This document shows positions 1 through 8,180 of a DNA stretch of 37,223 nucleotides, piece by piece. The stretch's first letter is position 1, and the number at the start of each line of letters is the position of its first letter. The position numbers and the translations under genes were made by a program. Source of the stretch: JAZQLP01 sp045629205 (GTDB lineage: Bacteria > Bacillota > Clostridia > Oscillospirales > UBA644). Below the pieces are notes generated by a model. That model was not told where the DNA came from, did not search any database, and worked only from the letters and a program-made list of their open reading frames with translations. Location: positions 1-37,223 of the forward strand of contig JAZQQT010000056.1 in NCBI GenBank assembly GCA_045629205.1. Reading direction: 5' to 3'.

Positions 1-42
1 AATGCCTCACTCCCATAAGGAAGTATTTATCAAATAATGAAA

Positions 43-84
43 CCCGCCGAAGGAAAAATCAGATTTCTCTTCGGCGGGTATTTC
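43..84 (+). terminator. Intrinsic terminator-like hairpin at the left edge
   Basis: A 10-bp perfect stem (CCCGCCGAAG at 43-52, CTTCGGCGGG at 69-78) encloses a 16-nt loop and is followed by TATTTCATTT. It probably ends a plus-strand gene lying mostly outside the window; a TAA at 35-37 or 16-18 could be that gene's stop. The minus-strand regulator ends about 120 nt away, so the hairpin could also serve that side. Confidence 0.6.
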
Positions 85-201
85 ATTTATTTAACAAACT
101 GGGATTTGTTTTTTCTTATCACAAACGGAATAAAACAATCAATCAACTATCATACAAACAGTGACAATTTATTCTTTCTATTGATGCTTTGTAACATTTC
201 G

Positions 202-1362
202 TTATTGTTCCTTATCTCTTTCCTTAGAAACAAACTTGATGAGAGCTTTGTATTCGATGTTGTCCTTCAGTTCATCAAAAGCATTGTCACTGAGTTTTTC
301 AAGCAGTAAGGCCAAATATCCTTTTAATGATTTATTATTATGATAGTAATATAAGAAAGGAACTTCACGGAGCAACGGGGTCTTGGGTTTCATAGTATCT
401 GTGAACTTCCGACGTTCAACAAGATCATAATCCACCATCTTTTTCAGCCAGTGAACGGCTTTGTCGGAATTGCCGAGCTTCATATAGGTTTTGGCAATTT
501 GAGCATACAGATCGCCGCTGTCACGAATATGAATGGGCGGCAGATATGCATCGTCCCTGAAAACATTCTCAATGAACGTGCCAGCCGAAGTATATACGGA
601 AAGCGCGTCTTCATAGTTCCCGCACAGAAAAAGAGCATTTCCGTTGCATACCATGTTATCAAGGAGCGCTTCAAAAAGGTAAGCAAAATCACACTGCCTG
701 TATGCTGATTCGTCCCTGTATTTCCGTTCCGCATGAGCGATGTATGCCAGCATATTGAACGTGGTCAGATCTGCTCGTGTCGGTAAACAGTCCGCATGTT
801 CTTTCGCCTGTATCATATTGCCGAAAACGGAGTGCAGCAGCACCATGATCATGTGTGTACGCAGAATGTCTCCCGTATTTTTCCCATAGGACACAACCAC
901 ATTTGCCTGACGGATGCTCTCTGCATAGATGTTCTTTGCGTGTGCCGCATCGTAACAGTCATTATCCGGATATGCAAGTGATAAGCCGTATTCAAGGCTC
1001 TTAATCAACAGAATCATATTGGTCGGATAACATTTCAACCCGTCCTGTATGGTGAGATATCCGCAATAAATACTTTCAGCCGTACAGATGCCATTTTCAT
1101 CATAAATCTGTTTCTTCGCCGTGTCAATGATTTTCATTGCCGCGTCGTCATCGCTTTCGCCGCATACACCGAACAACACATCCGTGCTTACTCCGAAAAT
1201 TTTGGCTATCGGGACGATCTGCGAAACATCCGGCATGCATATTTCATTTTCCCACTTGGAGACCGCCTGACCTGAAACATTAAGCAATTCAGCCAGATTT
1301 TCTTGTGTCAAACCGCGTTCACATCTAAGTTCTTTGATAATCTGTCCGATAGATTTCGACAT
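202..1362 (-). CDS. XRE-family HTH regulator with a TPR-like C-terminal region
   Basis: This gene encodes a 386-residue cytoplasmic protein. Residues about 5-62 form a Cro/C1-type helix-turn-helix, with the typical GLTQENLAELLNVSGQAVSKWE core, so it should bind DNA as a repressor or activator. The remaining roughly 320 residues look all-helical, with TPR-like hairpins (for example the stretch ending in AKTYMKLGNSDKAVHWLKKM). This resembles regulators that sense a peptide or partner protein through a helical repeat domain. An upstream in-frame start would add 13 residues. The ATG at 1362 is preferred because AAGGAGG lies 8 nt before it and the helix-turn-helix starts immediately after. It stands alone on the minus strand. 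Its targets and signal cannot be told from the sequence. Confidence 0.85.
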   Translation of the reverse strand: MSKSIGQIIKELRCERGLTQENLAELLNVSGQAVSKWENEICMPDVSQIVPIAKIFGVSTDVLFGVCGESDDDAAMKIIDTAKKQIYDENGICTAESIYCGYLTIQDGLKCYPTNMILLIKSLEYGLSLAYPDNDCYDAAHAKNIYAESIRQANVVVSYGKNTGDILRTHMIMVLLHSVFGNMIQAKEHADCLPTRADLTTFNMLAYIAHAERKYRDESAYRQCDFAYLFEALLDNMVCNGNALFLCGNYEDALSVYTSAGTFIENVFRDDAYLPPIHIRDSGDLYAQIAKTYMKLGNSDKAVHWLKKMVDYDLVERRKFTDTMKPKTPLLREVPFLYYYHNNKSLKGYLALLLEKLSDNAFDELKDNIEYKALIKFVSKERDKEQ

Positions 1363-1415
1363 ATTCTTATCCTCCTTAATATCTTTCGGTACCGTGTACA
1401 CAGTTTATCATAAAG

Positions 1416-1712
1416 TTATTCAGGTTTGAAGCTACCATTTTGATTGATAGTCTCAACTGAAGGTTGGATACTTACGGAGTACTCATTTTCAGTCATTGGT
1501 TCATCGTCAAAGCAGAGAGAAATGCGAAAGCTGTCGGAGACTCAGGTCTCTACGACAGAAAACTCCATATTCTACATTCGTAAAAATAGATGTATACCTA
1601 TCTCCACAAATTCTGATTTGTCTGCACCCATAACGAGCATCGGATTTTGCCGTACAAAATCCACGTTCGGAAAAAACATCCTTATCGGGCTGTCGCAAAT
1701 GCCGCTGTTGTT
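1416..1712 (-). pseudogene. Possible decayed coding remnant downstream of the SGNH hydrolase gene
   Basis: The 311-nt gap between the XRE regulator and the SGNH hydrolase holds no intact gene. On the minus strand, the frame directly after the hydrolase stop reads like protein, with segments such as FFPNVDFVRQNPMLVMGADK and DDEPMTENEYSVSIQPS. It is broken by TAG (1572-1574) and TGA (1542-1544) before a final TAA at 1416-1418. The protein-like composition suggests the end of a decayed gene, but I do not recognise the family. Chance open sequence is a real alternative. Confidence 0.25.
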
Positions 1713-2699
1713 TTATTTGTATAAACCCATTTCAACAAGTCTTTTTGCAAGTCTGTTTCCGTAAATCAGATATCCTTTATCGTTTGGATGGTAGTCGGGA
1801 TTAAAATAAGCTATGTCGTGAGGAATCAATTCCTGCCCGTTGATGACTGCGATGTTTGTTTCTTCGTATGCTTTGCGGAGAAGATCGTCGCATTTTCTAT
1901 ACCATTTTATATAATCCGGTTCGGCATCGGCGCCGCAATAGACCGGGAGAACGCCGACTGCGGGAACGTCTTTCCATAGTTCACGGACTTTTTTTGCGAA
2001 AGCCAAAGCGTCATTATAAAAATCATTTTCCGATTTGCGGTCACGGTCGTTACATCCGTATCCCAACACTATAAGCTTCGGTTCGCATATTTTATCGAGT
2101 GTATTCGCATCGTAAACGTATCCGTTGTTCCCCTGATTCATAATACGCGCGTTTAGGCGTCTGCCTACTATCGTGGGCATAGTGCAGGACGCATGGCGTG
2201 TGCCTATTCCCTGAAAAATGGAATCACCGAAAAAGAGAATATCGGTTCCCTGTTTATAATACGGACGGAAAATATCGGCATCTGCAAGCTCAACTTCTGA
2301 AATGCAGTCTTTACCGCCTACGGAGAGATAAACGGAGATACGACGTTCTTTCTTATTGCGGAATGAAACAGTGACGGTTTCGCCGCTTTGTGTCTTTACC
2401 CGACGACCGTCTGCGAGAATATCACAGGAAATTTTAGGGAGTTTATCGTTTTTCGGCTCTCCGCCTGCTTTGATTACGACAGATTTTGCATCGGTAATGA
2501 AGTCGAGGCATATTCCGGCGCTGCAAAGACTGTTATTATAAAAATAGTGCTCAAAATCCGAGCCGAAATATATTTTTTTGCCGTCAAATGCAATTTCCTG
2601 CTTTTCAGAAAAGCGGCGAAATCCGATTCCGTTTCCTTCTTTGACGGTTCTTACGGCACCGATGGTCGCTGAAATGATCTTTTTTTCATCGAGTATCAT
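1713..2699 (-). CDS. SGNH/GDSL-family hydrolase (esterase/lipase-like)
   Basis: This gene encodes a 328-residue protein predicted to be a serine esterase or deacetylase acting on acyl or acetyl groups. The C-terminal half carries SGNH signatures in order: a block I nucleophile motif FFGDSIFQGIGT, a block III-like GYGCNDRD, and a block V-like YHPNDKGY that supplies the catalytic His. The N-terminal roughly 150 residues look like an all-beta accessory domain, as in carbohydrate-acetyl esterases. No signal peptide is visible, so it is probably cytoplasmic. The ATG at 2699 is chosen because GGAG sits about 7-8 nt upstream and a perfect sigma-A promoter lies just before that. A longer frame would run through this promoter. 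The substrate is unknown. Confidence 0.85.
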   Translation of the reverse strand: MILDEKKIISATIGAVRTVKEGNGIGFRRFSEKQEIAFDGKKIYFGSDFEHYFYNNSLCSAGICLDFITDAKSVVIKAGGEPKNDKLPKISCDILADGRRVKTQSGETVTVSFRNKKERRISVYLSVGGKDCISEVELADADIFRPYYKQGTDILFFGDSIFQGIGTRHASCTMPTIVGRRLNARIMNQGNNGYVYDANTLDKICEPKLIVLGYGCNDRDRKSENDFYNDALAFAKKVRELWKDVPAVGVLPVYCGADAEPDYIKWYRKCDDLLRKAYEETNIAVINGQELIPHDIAYFNPDYHPNDKGYLIYGNRLAKRLVEMGLYK

Positions 2700-2723
2700 A
2701 ATATTTCTCCTTTTTCTTTTTTC

Positions 2724-2752
2724 ATTATATGCTAACGCGCTGATCTTGTCAA
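2724..2752 (-). promoter_or_regulatory. Consensus sigma-A promoter for the SGNH hydrolase gene
   Basis: On the minus strand a perfect -35 TTGACA (2747-2752) and a perfect -10 TATAAT (2724-2729) are separated by 17 bp. The -35 box directly abuts the U-tract of the clpC terminator. Confidence 0.85.
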
Positions 2753-2778
2753 CAAAAAAACCGCAGAAAAACCTGCGG
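2753..2778 (-). terminator. Intrinsic terminator of the clpC operon
   Basis: On the minus strand, a 6-bp stem (CCGCAG/CTGCGG, 2761-2766 with 2773-2778) and a 6-nt loop are followed by seven T residues (2753-2760). It lies about 20 nt past the clpC stop codon. Confidence 0.75.
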
Positions 2779-2797
2779 CTTTTTATCAATAACTGAA

Positions 2798-5269
2798 TTA
2801 TTTGTTTGCCGATTCGATAACGATTTCACCGTCTTTTGCGTCAACATTGACGGTTTCTCCTTTTTTGACCGAACCGTCGAGGATTTTTTCGGCGACGGCG
2901 TCTTCAACGAAGTTCTGAATTGTTCTTCTCAGCGGTCTTGCACCGTAGACAACGTCAAATCCTTTGTCTGCAAGTAAAGCTGCTGCTTCCGGTGTTACAT
3001 TAAGTGTGATTTCCATATCCGAAAGACGTGCTTTTATGGATTTAAGCATATTGTCGGCTATTTTGACGATATCTTCTTTTTTGAGTTGATCGAAAACGAT
3101 TATATCGTCTATACGGTTGAGAAATTCGGGACGGAAGGTTTCTTTGAGGCTGTCGGTAACATTTGATTTTATAACCTTTTGCGCATCTTCAAAATTGTTT
3201 TCGCGGGTTGTAAAACCAACTGATTTGGGCTCAACGATATTTTTTGCCCCGACATTGCTGGTCATAATGATGACGGTGTTTTTGAAATCAACATGTCTGC
3301 CCTGCGAGTCGGTAAGAAGTCCGTCATCAAGAATCTGAAGCATTATGTTGAACACATCGGGATGGGCTTTTTCGATTTCGTCGAAGAGAACCACGGAATA
3401 CGGTTTGCGGCGAATCTTTTCGGTAAGCTGACCGCCTTCGTCGTATCCGACGTATCCCGGAGGAGAACCGATAAGTTTTGCAACCGTATGCTTTTCCATA
3501 TATTCGGACATATCTATTCGTATCATTGCGTTTTCGTCACCGAACAAAACTTCGGCGAGCGCTTTGGAAAGTTCGGTTTTGCCTACGCCGGTTGGCCCGA
3601 GAAACAGGAATGAGCCCATTGGTCGTTTGGGATCTTTAAGTCCGACTCTGCTTCTGCGAACCGCTTTCGCAACGGTGGTAACTGCGTTGTCCTGACCTAT
3701 AACACGTTCGTGGAGTATTTTTTCGAGATTAAGCAGACGCTCGCTTTCTTCTTCGGCAAGTTGTTTGACCGGAATACCTGTTGATGCCGCGAGTATTTCG
3801 GCAATTCCTTCGGCAGTCAGAATCAGCTGCTCGGACGATGATTCCGAAGACCACTGCTTGCGGATTTCTTCTATTTCGGATTTGATCTTCTTCTCTTCAT
3901 CTCTGTATTTTGCCGCTTCTTCGTATTCCTGATTCTTTACTGCATTTTGTTTCTTTTCGGCTGCCGCTTTGAGTTCATCTTCTTTTTTTGTGAGATCCGG
4001 CGGAGCAGTCAGATTTGAAATACGGAGACGGGAAGCCGCTTCATCCATGAGGTCGATTGCTTTATCGGGCAGAAATCTGTCCTGAATATATCTTTTACTC
4101 AGTTTGACTGCCGCTTCGATTGCTTCGTCTGTGATTTTTATATGATGGTGGTTTTCGTATTTTTCACGAATACCCTGAAGAATCCTGACAGAATCTTCAA
4201 CAGACGGTTCATCTACCATAACGGGCTGAAAGCGTCTTTCGAGAGCAGCGTCTTTTTCGATATTCTTTCTGTATTCGTTTATGGTCGTTGCGCCTATAAC
4301 CTGAAGTTCGCCTCTTGCGAGAGAGGGTTTAAGAATATTTGCCGCATCAACCGCGCCCTCTGCCGCACCCGCACCGACAAGAATGTGGATTTCGTCGATG
4401 AACAAAAGAATGTTGCCTGCGTCGGTTACTTCCTTAAGCGCGTTTTTAAGTCTTTCTTCAAAGTCACCGCGGTATTTTGCTCCTGCGAGCATTCCCGCAA
4501 TGTCGAGAGTCACGACTCTTTTGCCTTTAAGAGGTTCGGGAACCGTTCCCGCATTGATATGCTGCGCAAGACCTTCTGCGATGGCGGTTTTTCCTACGCC
4601 GGGCTCGCCGATAAGACAGGGGTTGTTCTTGGTTCTGCGACTGAGTATCTGAATAACTCTTTCAATTTCCTTGCTTCTGCCTATAACGGGGTCAATTTTG
4701 CCGTCGGCTGCCATTTTTGTAAGATCACGGCCGAAGCTGTCCAATGTCGGTGTTGATGTGTTACCTTTTATGCTTTGGGCGCCGATTCCGACGTTATTCA
4801 TGTTTTCGTTGAATGCGGCTCTGTTTCCGGAACCCGTGCCCATTCCTTCGAGCAGTGTGTTATATATTCCTTCTACATCGCAGTTGAGTGCCGTGAGATA
4901 TTCCATGGCTTTGCTGTTGCCTTCTTTTATAAGAGCCATAAGGATGTGCTCCGTCCCTGCCTGCGCAGAACCGCTTCTTGATGCCTGATAGATGGCAAGA
5001 CGGAAGATTCTCGCCAGTCGCGGTGTGATATTGTTGATGGAAAGTTCTGTCGGCATTGACGTGCCGGATTCGTCCATTATTTTTTCAAGGATTGTTTTAT
5101 CTGTTATACCTGCTGCCGTCAGAAGCTTTTCTGCAGTTGATCCTTCTGTCTGCAGGAGACCGAGCAGGAGATGTTCTGTGCCGACAAACTGATGACCGAG
5201 TTGCTTTGCGGCATCTATCGTATATGCTATTGCACGGTTTGCATTTTGCGTGAAATTATCGAATAACAT
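2798..5269 (-). CDS. clpC: ATP-dependent Clp protease ATP-binding subunit ClpC
   Basis: ClpC is an 823-residue AAA+ unfoldase that forms hexamers, feeds substrates to ClpP, and degrades arginine-phosphorylated proteins in Gram-positive bacteria. The N-domain has two Clp repeats (about 5-145). The first AAA domain has Walker A GEPGVGKT near residue 221. A UVR-like middle region with EYEEAAKYRDEEKK lies near 441-460. The second AAA domain has Walker A GPTGVGKT near 557, followed by the C-terminal D2-small domain. Length is normal for the family. A TTG three codons upstream is possible, but the ATG at 5269 is better placed behind AGGAG. It is the last gene of the ctsR-mcsA-mcsB-clpC operon, starting 18 nt after the mcsB stop, and should be repressed by CtsR. 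Confidence 0.97.
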   Translation of the reverse strand: MLFDNFTQNANRAIAYTIDAAKQLGHQFVGTEHLLLGLLQTEGSTAEKLLTAAGITDKTILEKIMDESGTSMPTELSINNITPRLARIFRLAIYQASRSGSAQAGTEHILMALIKEGNSKAMEYLTALNCDVEGIYNTLLEGMGTGSGNRAAFNENMNNVGIGAQSIKGNTSTPTLDSFGRDLTKMAADGKIDPVIGRSKEIERVIQILSRRTKNNPCLIGEPGVGKTAIAEGLAQHINAGTVPEPLKGKRVVTLDIAGMLAGAKYRGDFEERLKNALKEVTDAGNILLFIDEIHILVGAGAAEGAVDAANILKPSLARGELQVIGATTINEYRKNIEKDAALERRFQPVMVDEPSVEDSVRILQGIREKYENHHHIKITDEAIEAAVKLSKRYIQDRFLPDKAIDLMDEAASRLRISNLTAPPDLTKKEDELKAAAEKKQNAVKNQEYEEAAKYRDEEKKIKSEIEEIRKQWSSESSSEQLILTAEGIAEILAASTGIPVKQLAEEESERLLNLEKILHERVIGQDNAVTTVAKAVRRSRVGLKDPKRPMGSFLFLGPTGVGKTELSKALAEVLFGDENAMIRIDMSEYMEKHTVAKLIGSPPGYVGYDEGGQLTEKIRRKPYSVVLFDEIEKAHPDVFNIMLQILDDGLLTDSQGRHVDFKNTVIIMTSNVGAKNIVEPKSVGFTTRENNFEDAQKVIKSNVTDSLKETFRPEFLNRIDDIIVFDQLKKEDIVKIADNMLKSIKARLSDMEITLNVTPEAAALLADKGFDVVYGARPLRRTIQNFVEDAVAEKILDGSVKKGETVNVDAKDGEIVIESANK

Positions 5270-5287
5270 TATTATCAACTCCTATAA

Positions 5288-6268
5288 TCATGATATTCCT
5301 TTTCTGAGGATTTCGGCGCGTTTCGCGTCTCTGCTTTCTGCGTTTGTTGCGTCTGTTTCGAAAAGCATAAGAGTATACGGCTGAAGTGAGAGAAACAGTT
5401 TGTCGAGTTCCGTTGTCTCGATGCCGTTGATATTCATTTCGGCGCCCCATCTGATATCGGAATATACGGAAAGCCATTCTCTTGAACTCATGAGGCCGGC
5501 GTAACGCGCTATACCTTCAGCCCTGCGGATTCTGTCGGTTATCTGGGCTTTTTTTGAATATTTTTCGGTGAGCTCATGTTCGACAGAAATAATCTTTTCG
5601 ACTGCTTTCAGCATAACGTCAACGATTTCCGCTTCAGTCATACCCATTGTCATTTTGTTGGACATCTGATACAGACATCCCGAAGCATTACTTCCTTCTC
5701 CGTACATCCCTCTTGCGGTAAGTCCCAGCGGTTCCGTCGCTTTTACGATTTCTCCCACAAAATTTCCTTCGGTAATTGCGGGAAGATGAAGCATAAGCGA
5801 TGCTCTCAGACCGGTTCCGAGGTTGGTCGGGCAGGCCGTGAGATATCCGAATTCGTCCGAAAACGCATACGGAAGCATGGAATCGAAATAATCGTCGATT
5901 TCAAGCGCCTTGTCAAGCAGTTCATGCAGACATTCGCCTTTGCCGAAAACCTGAAGTCTGAGATGATCTTCTTCGCAAAGCATCGCTGATACTGTTTTGT
6001 CTTCGTTCAGCAGTAATGCTTTTCCGTCGCGTTTGTTTGCGAATTCGGGGCTGATAAGATGCTCTTCCACCATTGATCCTGCCTGAATGGGAGAGACTTC
6101 TTTCATAGAAAGATAAGAAAGACGGTATTTATTGTCATCTTTGACTTTATCGTGAATTGTTTTTGTTAGTTTTGCTTTTTGGTCGGCGGTAATTTTGGGG
6201 ATAAACGGATATTCGGAAAAATTACGCGCCAACCTGATTCGTGAAGATACGACGGATGTGTTTTTCAT
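5288..6268 (-). CDS. mcsB: Protein-arginine kinase McsB
   Basis: McsB phosphorylates arginine residues on damaged or regulatory proteins, marking them for ClpC-ClpP. It has the phosphagen-kinase fold. Visible motifs are the N-terminal SSRIRLARN, the CPTNLGTGLRAS loop around residue 145-160, and RGMYGEGSNASG further on, which resembles the catalytic Glu/Arg segment of Bacillus McsB. At 326 residues it is somewhat shorter than the roughly 360 of B. subtilis McsB. From memory of that protein, the difference is mostly a missing N-terminal extension of about 25 residues before the SSRIRLARN motif. The start ATG overlaps the mcsA TGA by 4 bp, implying translational coupling. It depends on McsA for activation in characterised species. 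Confidence 0.95.
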   Translation of the reverse strand: MKNTSVVSSRIRLARNFSEYPFIPKITADQKAKLTKTIHDKVKDDNKYRLSYLSMKEVSPIQAGSMVEEHLISPEFANKRDGKALLLNEDKTVSAMLCEEDHLRLQVFGKGECLHELLDKALEIDDYFDSMLPYAFSDEFGYLTACPTNLGTGLRASLMLHLPAITEGNFVGEIVKATEPLGLTARGMYGEGSNASGCLYQMSNKMTMGMTEAEIVDVMLKAVEKIISVEHELTEKYSKKAQITDRIRRAEGIARYAGLMSSREWLSVYSDIRWGAEMNINGIETTELDKLFLSLQPYTLMLFETDATNAESRDAKRAEILRKGIS

Positions 6269-6792
6269 GCGTTATCTCTGCCTCCCTCTTTGTCTTCCGA
6301 AAGCTTTTTTATTTTATCTCTCAGAACTGCGGCCTGTTCGAAATCTTCTTTTTTAATGGCTTCGCCGAGTTGTTTTTTGAGAGAGATAACGGTTTCTTTC
6401 GGCTCTGCCGCTTTTGCCGTGATCGGACGTTTTCCGACGTGCTTTTTGTTCCCGTGGTATTTATTTACGATGGCTTTGAATCTGTCCTTGAATGTTGAAT
6501 AACATTTTTCACAACCTGCCTTGCCTGTATTGTAAAATTCTGTTTCGGTCATAGAACAGAAGGGGCAAACAACAGTCTGTTCTTTCATTGTCAGAAGACT
6601 TCCGGATGATGGAAAACCGAAAAACTGATTCAGAAGATCATTCGGCCCGAATCCGATGTTCATGTCGGTATAATCAGACATGCCGAGTTTTTTTGCGCAG
6701 GCGGAACAGAGAAAAATCTCTCCCGTTTGTCCGTTTATTGTTTGTTTGATGTATGTTGTTGCTGTGTTTTTTTTGCAGTTTTCACAAAGCAT
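6265..6792 (-). CDS. mcsA: McsA, zinc-binding activator of McsB
   Basis: This 175-residue protein has four CxxC pairs (CENC, CSAC, CPFC, CEKC), arranged two and two as in McsA zinc-binding domains. A C-terminal UVR motif follows (about 135-170, with KKEDFEQAAVLRDKIKKL). McsA binds and activates the arginine kinase McsB and contacts ClpC and CtsR in Bacillus. The gene lies between ctsR and mcsB, overlaps mcsB by 4 bp, and has an AGGAAG ribosome binding site. Length agrees with the family. Regulation should be through the upstream ctsR promoter. Confidence 0.95.
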   Translation of the reverse strand: MLCENCKKNTATTYIKQTINGQTGEIFLCSACAKKLGMSDYTDMNIGFGPNDLLNQFFGFPSSGSLLTMKEQTVVCPFCSMTETEFYNTGKAGCEKCYSTFKDRFKAIVNKYHGNKKHVGKRPITAKAAEPKETVISLKKQLGEAIKKEDFEQAAVLRDKIKKLSEDKEGGRDNA

Positions 6793-6825
6793 TTTTATCT
6801 CTTCCTTTCGTTGTGTATGTATAAG

Positions 6826-7284
6826 TCATCCGTTTGAGGCTATTGTCAGAAGCATGCTTTTGAGAATCGCCGCTCGAATCGCATCTCTGTTACGCGGTGA
6901 CGCTGCCTGATAAAGTCTGTCCGGAAGAATGGCACTGAGTATTTTATAGTCGTAATCCGAGATATAGTCGTCAGCGGCAAGATTATCGAGGATAACCGAA
7001 CAGTCAAACGCCGAGATTCCGGAACCTATGCAATTAATTACATGCATAAGAACTTCGGGACGGTTTGAATAAACTCGTTTAATACGAATATATCCGCCGC
7101 CGCCGCGTCTGCTCTCCGTCATAAATCCGAGTTCCGGTGTAAATCTTGATGTAATTACATAATTGATCTGACTCGGGACGACATTGAACTGCTGTGCAAG
7201 CTCATTTCTTTTTATTTCGGTTTCTCCGTTACTTTCATCAAGTAATCGCATTATAAATTCGGTTATTATATCGCTTGATTTCAT
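6826..7284 (-). CDS. ctsR: CtsR, repressor of class III heat-shock genes
   Basis: This 152-residue protein has the usual CtsR length. The N-terminal winged helix includes EIKRNELAQQFNVVPSQINY and the TRRGGGGYI-like wing (here ESRRGGGGYIRI), whose glycine loop acts as the heat sensor in Bacillus CtsR. The C-terminal helical domain mediates dimerisation and McsB contact. The frame extends further upstream, but the ATG at 7284 is preferred. It has GGAG 7 nt before it, gives the family's length, and leaves the promoter and operators outside the gene. It is the first gene of the mcsA-mcsB-clpC operon and should repress itself through the two CtsR boxes just upstream. Confidence 0.95.
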   Translation of the reverse strand: MKSSDIITEFIMRLLDESNGETEIKRNELAQQFNVVPSQINYVITSRFTPELGFMTESRRGGGGYIRIKRVYSNRPEVLMHVINCIGSGISAFDCSVILDNLAADDYISDYDYKILSAILPDRLYQAASPRNRDAIRAAILKSMLLTIASNG

Positions 7285-7305
7285 CTTTAAACTCCAAAAT
7301 CTGCT

Positions 7306-7322
7306 TTTGACTATCTTTGACC
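7306..7322 (-). promoter_or_regulatory. CtsR operator, perfect heptad repeat
   Basis: On the minus strand this reads GGTCAAA-GAT-AGTCAAA. It exactly fits the known CtsR consensus, a direct RGTCAAA repeat with a NAN spacer. It lies downstream of the predicted -10, in the 5' leader of ctsR. Confidence 0.92.
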
Positions 7323-7333
7323 TTTGCAAGTAT

Positions 7334-7362
7334 ATTTTACTGCAATAGTCAGAAAAGGTCAA
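7334..7362 (-). promoter_or_regulatory. Sigma-A promoter of the ctsR-mcsA-mcsB-clpC operon
   Basis: On the minus strand, -35 TTGACC (7357-7362) and -10 TAAAAT (7334-7339) are separated by 17 bp. The -35 box lies within the second, oppositely oriented CtsR box, so repressor binding would block polymerase. Confidence 0.8.
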
Positions 7363-7363
7363 A
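7347..7363 (+). promoter_or_regulatory. Second CtsR operator, opposite orientation, one mismatch
   Basis: On the plus strand this reads AGTCAGA-AAA-GGTCAAA and matches the CtsR consensus except for one base in the first heptad (G for A). It covers the -35 region of the ctsR promoter and is inverted relative to the perfect box 24 bp away. Confidence 0.75.
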
Positions 7364-7383
7364 GGCTGTTTTGCGTTAAAAAC

Positions 7384-7423
7384 AAACAAAAAAACGGTAT
7401 ATGTAGTAAAACACATACCGTTT
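7384..7423 (-). terminator. Intrinsic terminator after the PAP2 phosphatase gene
   Basis: A 9-bp stem (AAACGGTAT at 7392-7400 with ATACCGTTT at 7415-7423) is extended past one mismatch by three more pairs. On the minus strand it runs into TTTTTTTGTTTG, ending the PAP2 transcript before the ctsR promoter. Confidence 0.75.
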
Positions 7424-7442
7424 CTGCTTTTTTCTCACTGTT

Positions 7443-8009
7443 TTATTGATTTTTACGTTTTTTTATCACTTTGTCTGTAAAATTATAAAGCATGGGACCG
7501 ATTTTGATGCCGAGATAACCGCAAATCAAACCTATAACAGAACCTGCGATAACATCCGAAGTATAATGAGCGGAAAAGAAGATTCTTGAAAATGCGATTG
7601 CCGCGGCAAGAGGAAAAGACCACAGGGCATGATATTTGTTTGCTTTTGATATTCCTACGGAAGCTGCAAATGAGGCGGCGGCATGTCCGGAAGCAAAAGA
7701 AAAGTCGGAAGGCACAGAGATAAGAAGAACAATTGACGGATCTGTGATTAACGGGCGCGGACGTGCGACGATATTTTTTATTAAAACATTATTTATAATA
7801 AGAGCCGCTATCATGGCAAATGCCAAAATATACCCGCTTGCTCTTTTTTTCGGATTCAAAAGAAATACAGCCGCAAAAATAACCCATGGTAAACCGTAAT
7901 TTCCTATCCAACTGAGGAGTTTTAACAATATGTTGGGAAACTCCCCGAAAGAATGAGAAGAAAAATAATCAAGGATATTATTATCGAATTCCATGATAAT
8001 ATCCGTCAT
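7443..8009 (-). CDS. PAP2-family membrane phosphatase
   Basis: This is a 188-residue integral membrane protein with about five or six hydrophobic segments. The three motifs of the PAP2 acid-phosphatase superfamily are present in order: KNIVARPRP (KX6RP), FASGH (PSGH-like) and SRIFFSAHYTSD (SRX5HX3D). The catalytic His is in the last motif and the assisting His in the second. Family members dephosphorylate lipid phosphates such as undecaprenyl pyrophosphate, phosphatidic acid or phosphatidylglycerol phosphate; the exact substrate cannot be assigned here. The ATG at 8009 is chosen because AAGGAG lies 8 nt upstream. The gene has its own promoter and terminator and is divergent from the transketolase genes. 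Confidence 0.88.
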   Translation of the reverse strand: MTDIIMEFDNNILDYFSSHSFGEFPNILLKLLSWIGNYGLPWVIFAAVFLLNPKKRASGYILAFAMIAALIINNVLIKNIVARPRPLITDPSIVLLISVPSDFSFASGHAAASFAASVGISKANKYHALWSFPLAAAIAFSRIFFSAHYTSDVIAGSVIGLICGYLGIKIGPMLYNFTDKVIKKRKNQ

Positions 8010-8043
8010 TTGCAGTTCTCCTTTACAATTTAAAGTTAAATTA

Positions 8044-8072
8044 AGGATAGCATTGTAAAGTATATTTGTCAA
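8044..8072 (-). promoter_or_regulatory. Sigma-A promoter for the PAP2 gene
   Basis: On the minus strand, a perfect -35 TTGACA (8067-8072) is followed after 17 bp by TATCCT (8044-8049), a four-of-six match to the -10 consensus. It lies 35 nt before the start codon. Confidence 0.6.
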
Positions 8073-8114
8073 TAAGAGTTACAATAATTGTTTCAAAATG
8101 TAAATATCTCAATC

Positions 8115-8143
8115 TTGCTTTTCTGTTTTTTATATGATATAAT
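8115..8143 (+). promoter_or_regulatory. Sigma-A promoter for the split transketolase genes
   Basis: A perfect -10 TATAAT (8138-8143) has a weaker -35 TTGCTT (8115-8120) 17 bp upstream. The predicted leader is about 30 nt. Confidence 0.6.
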
Positions 8144-8180
8144 GGCACGAAAAATATAATTAGAGGTGTAAAAGACAGAA

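Noticed and set aside
4142..4756. A 204-residue open frame on the plus strand opposite clpC
   Set aside because: It is antisense to strongly conserved ClpC sequence, has shadow-like composition, and no ribosome binding site or family motif.
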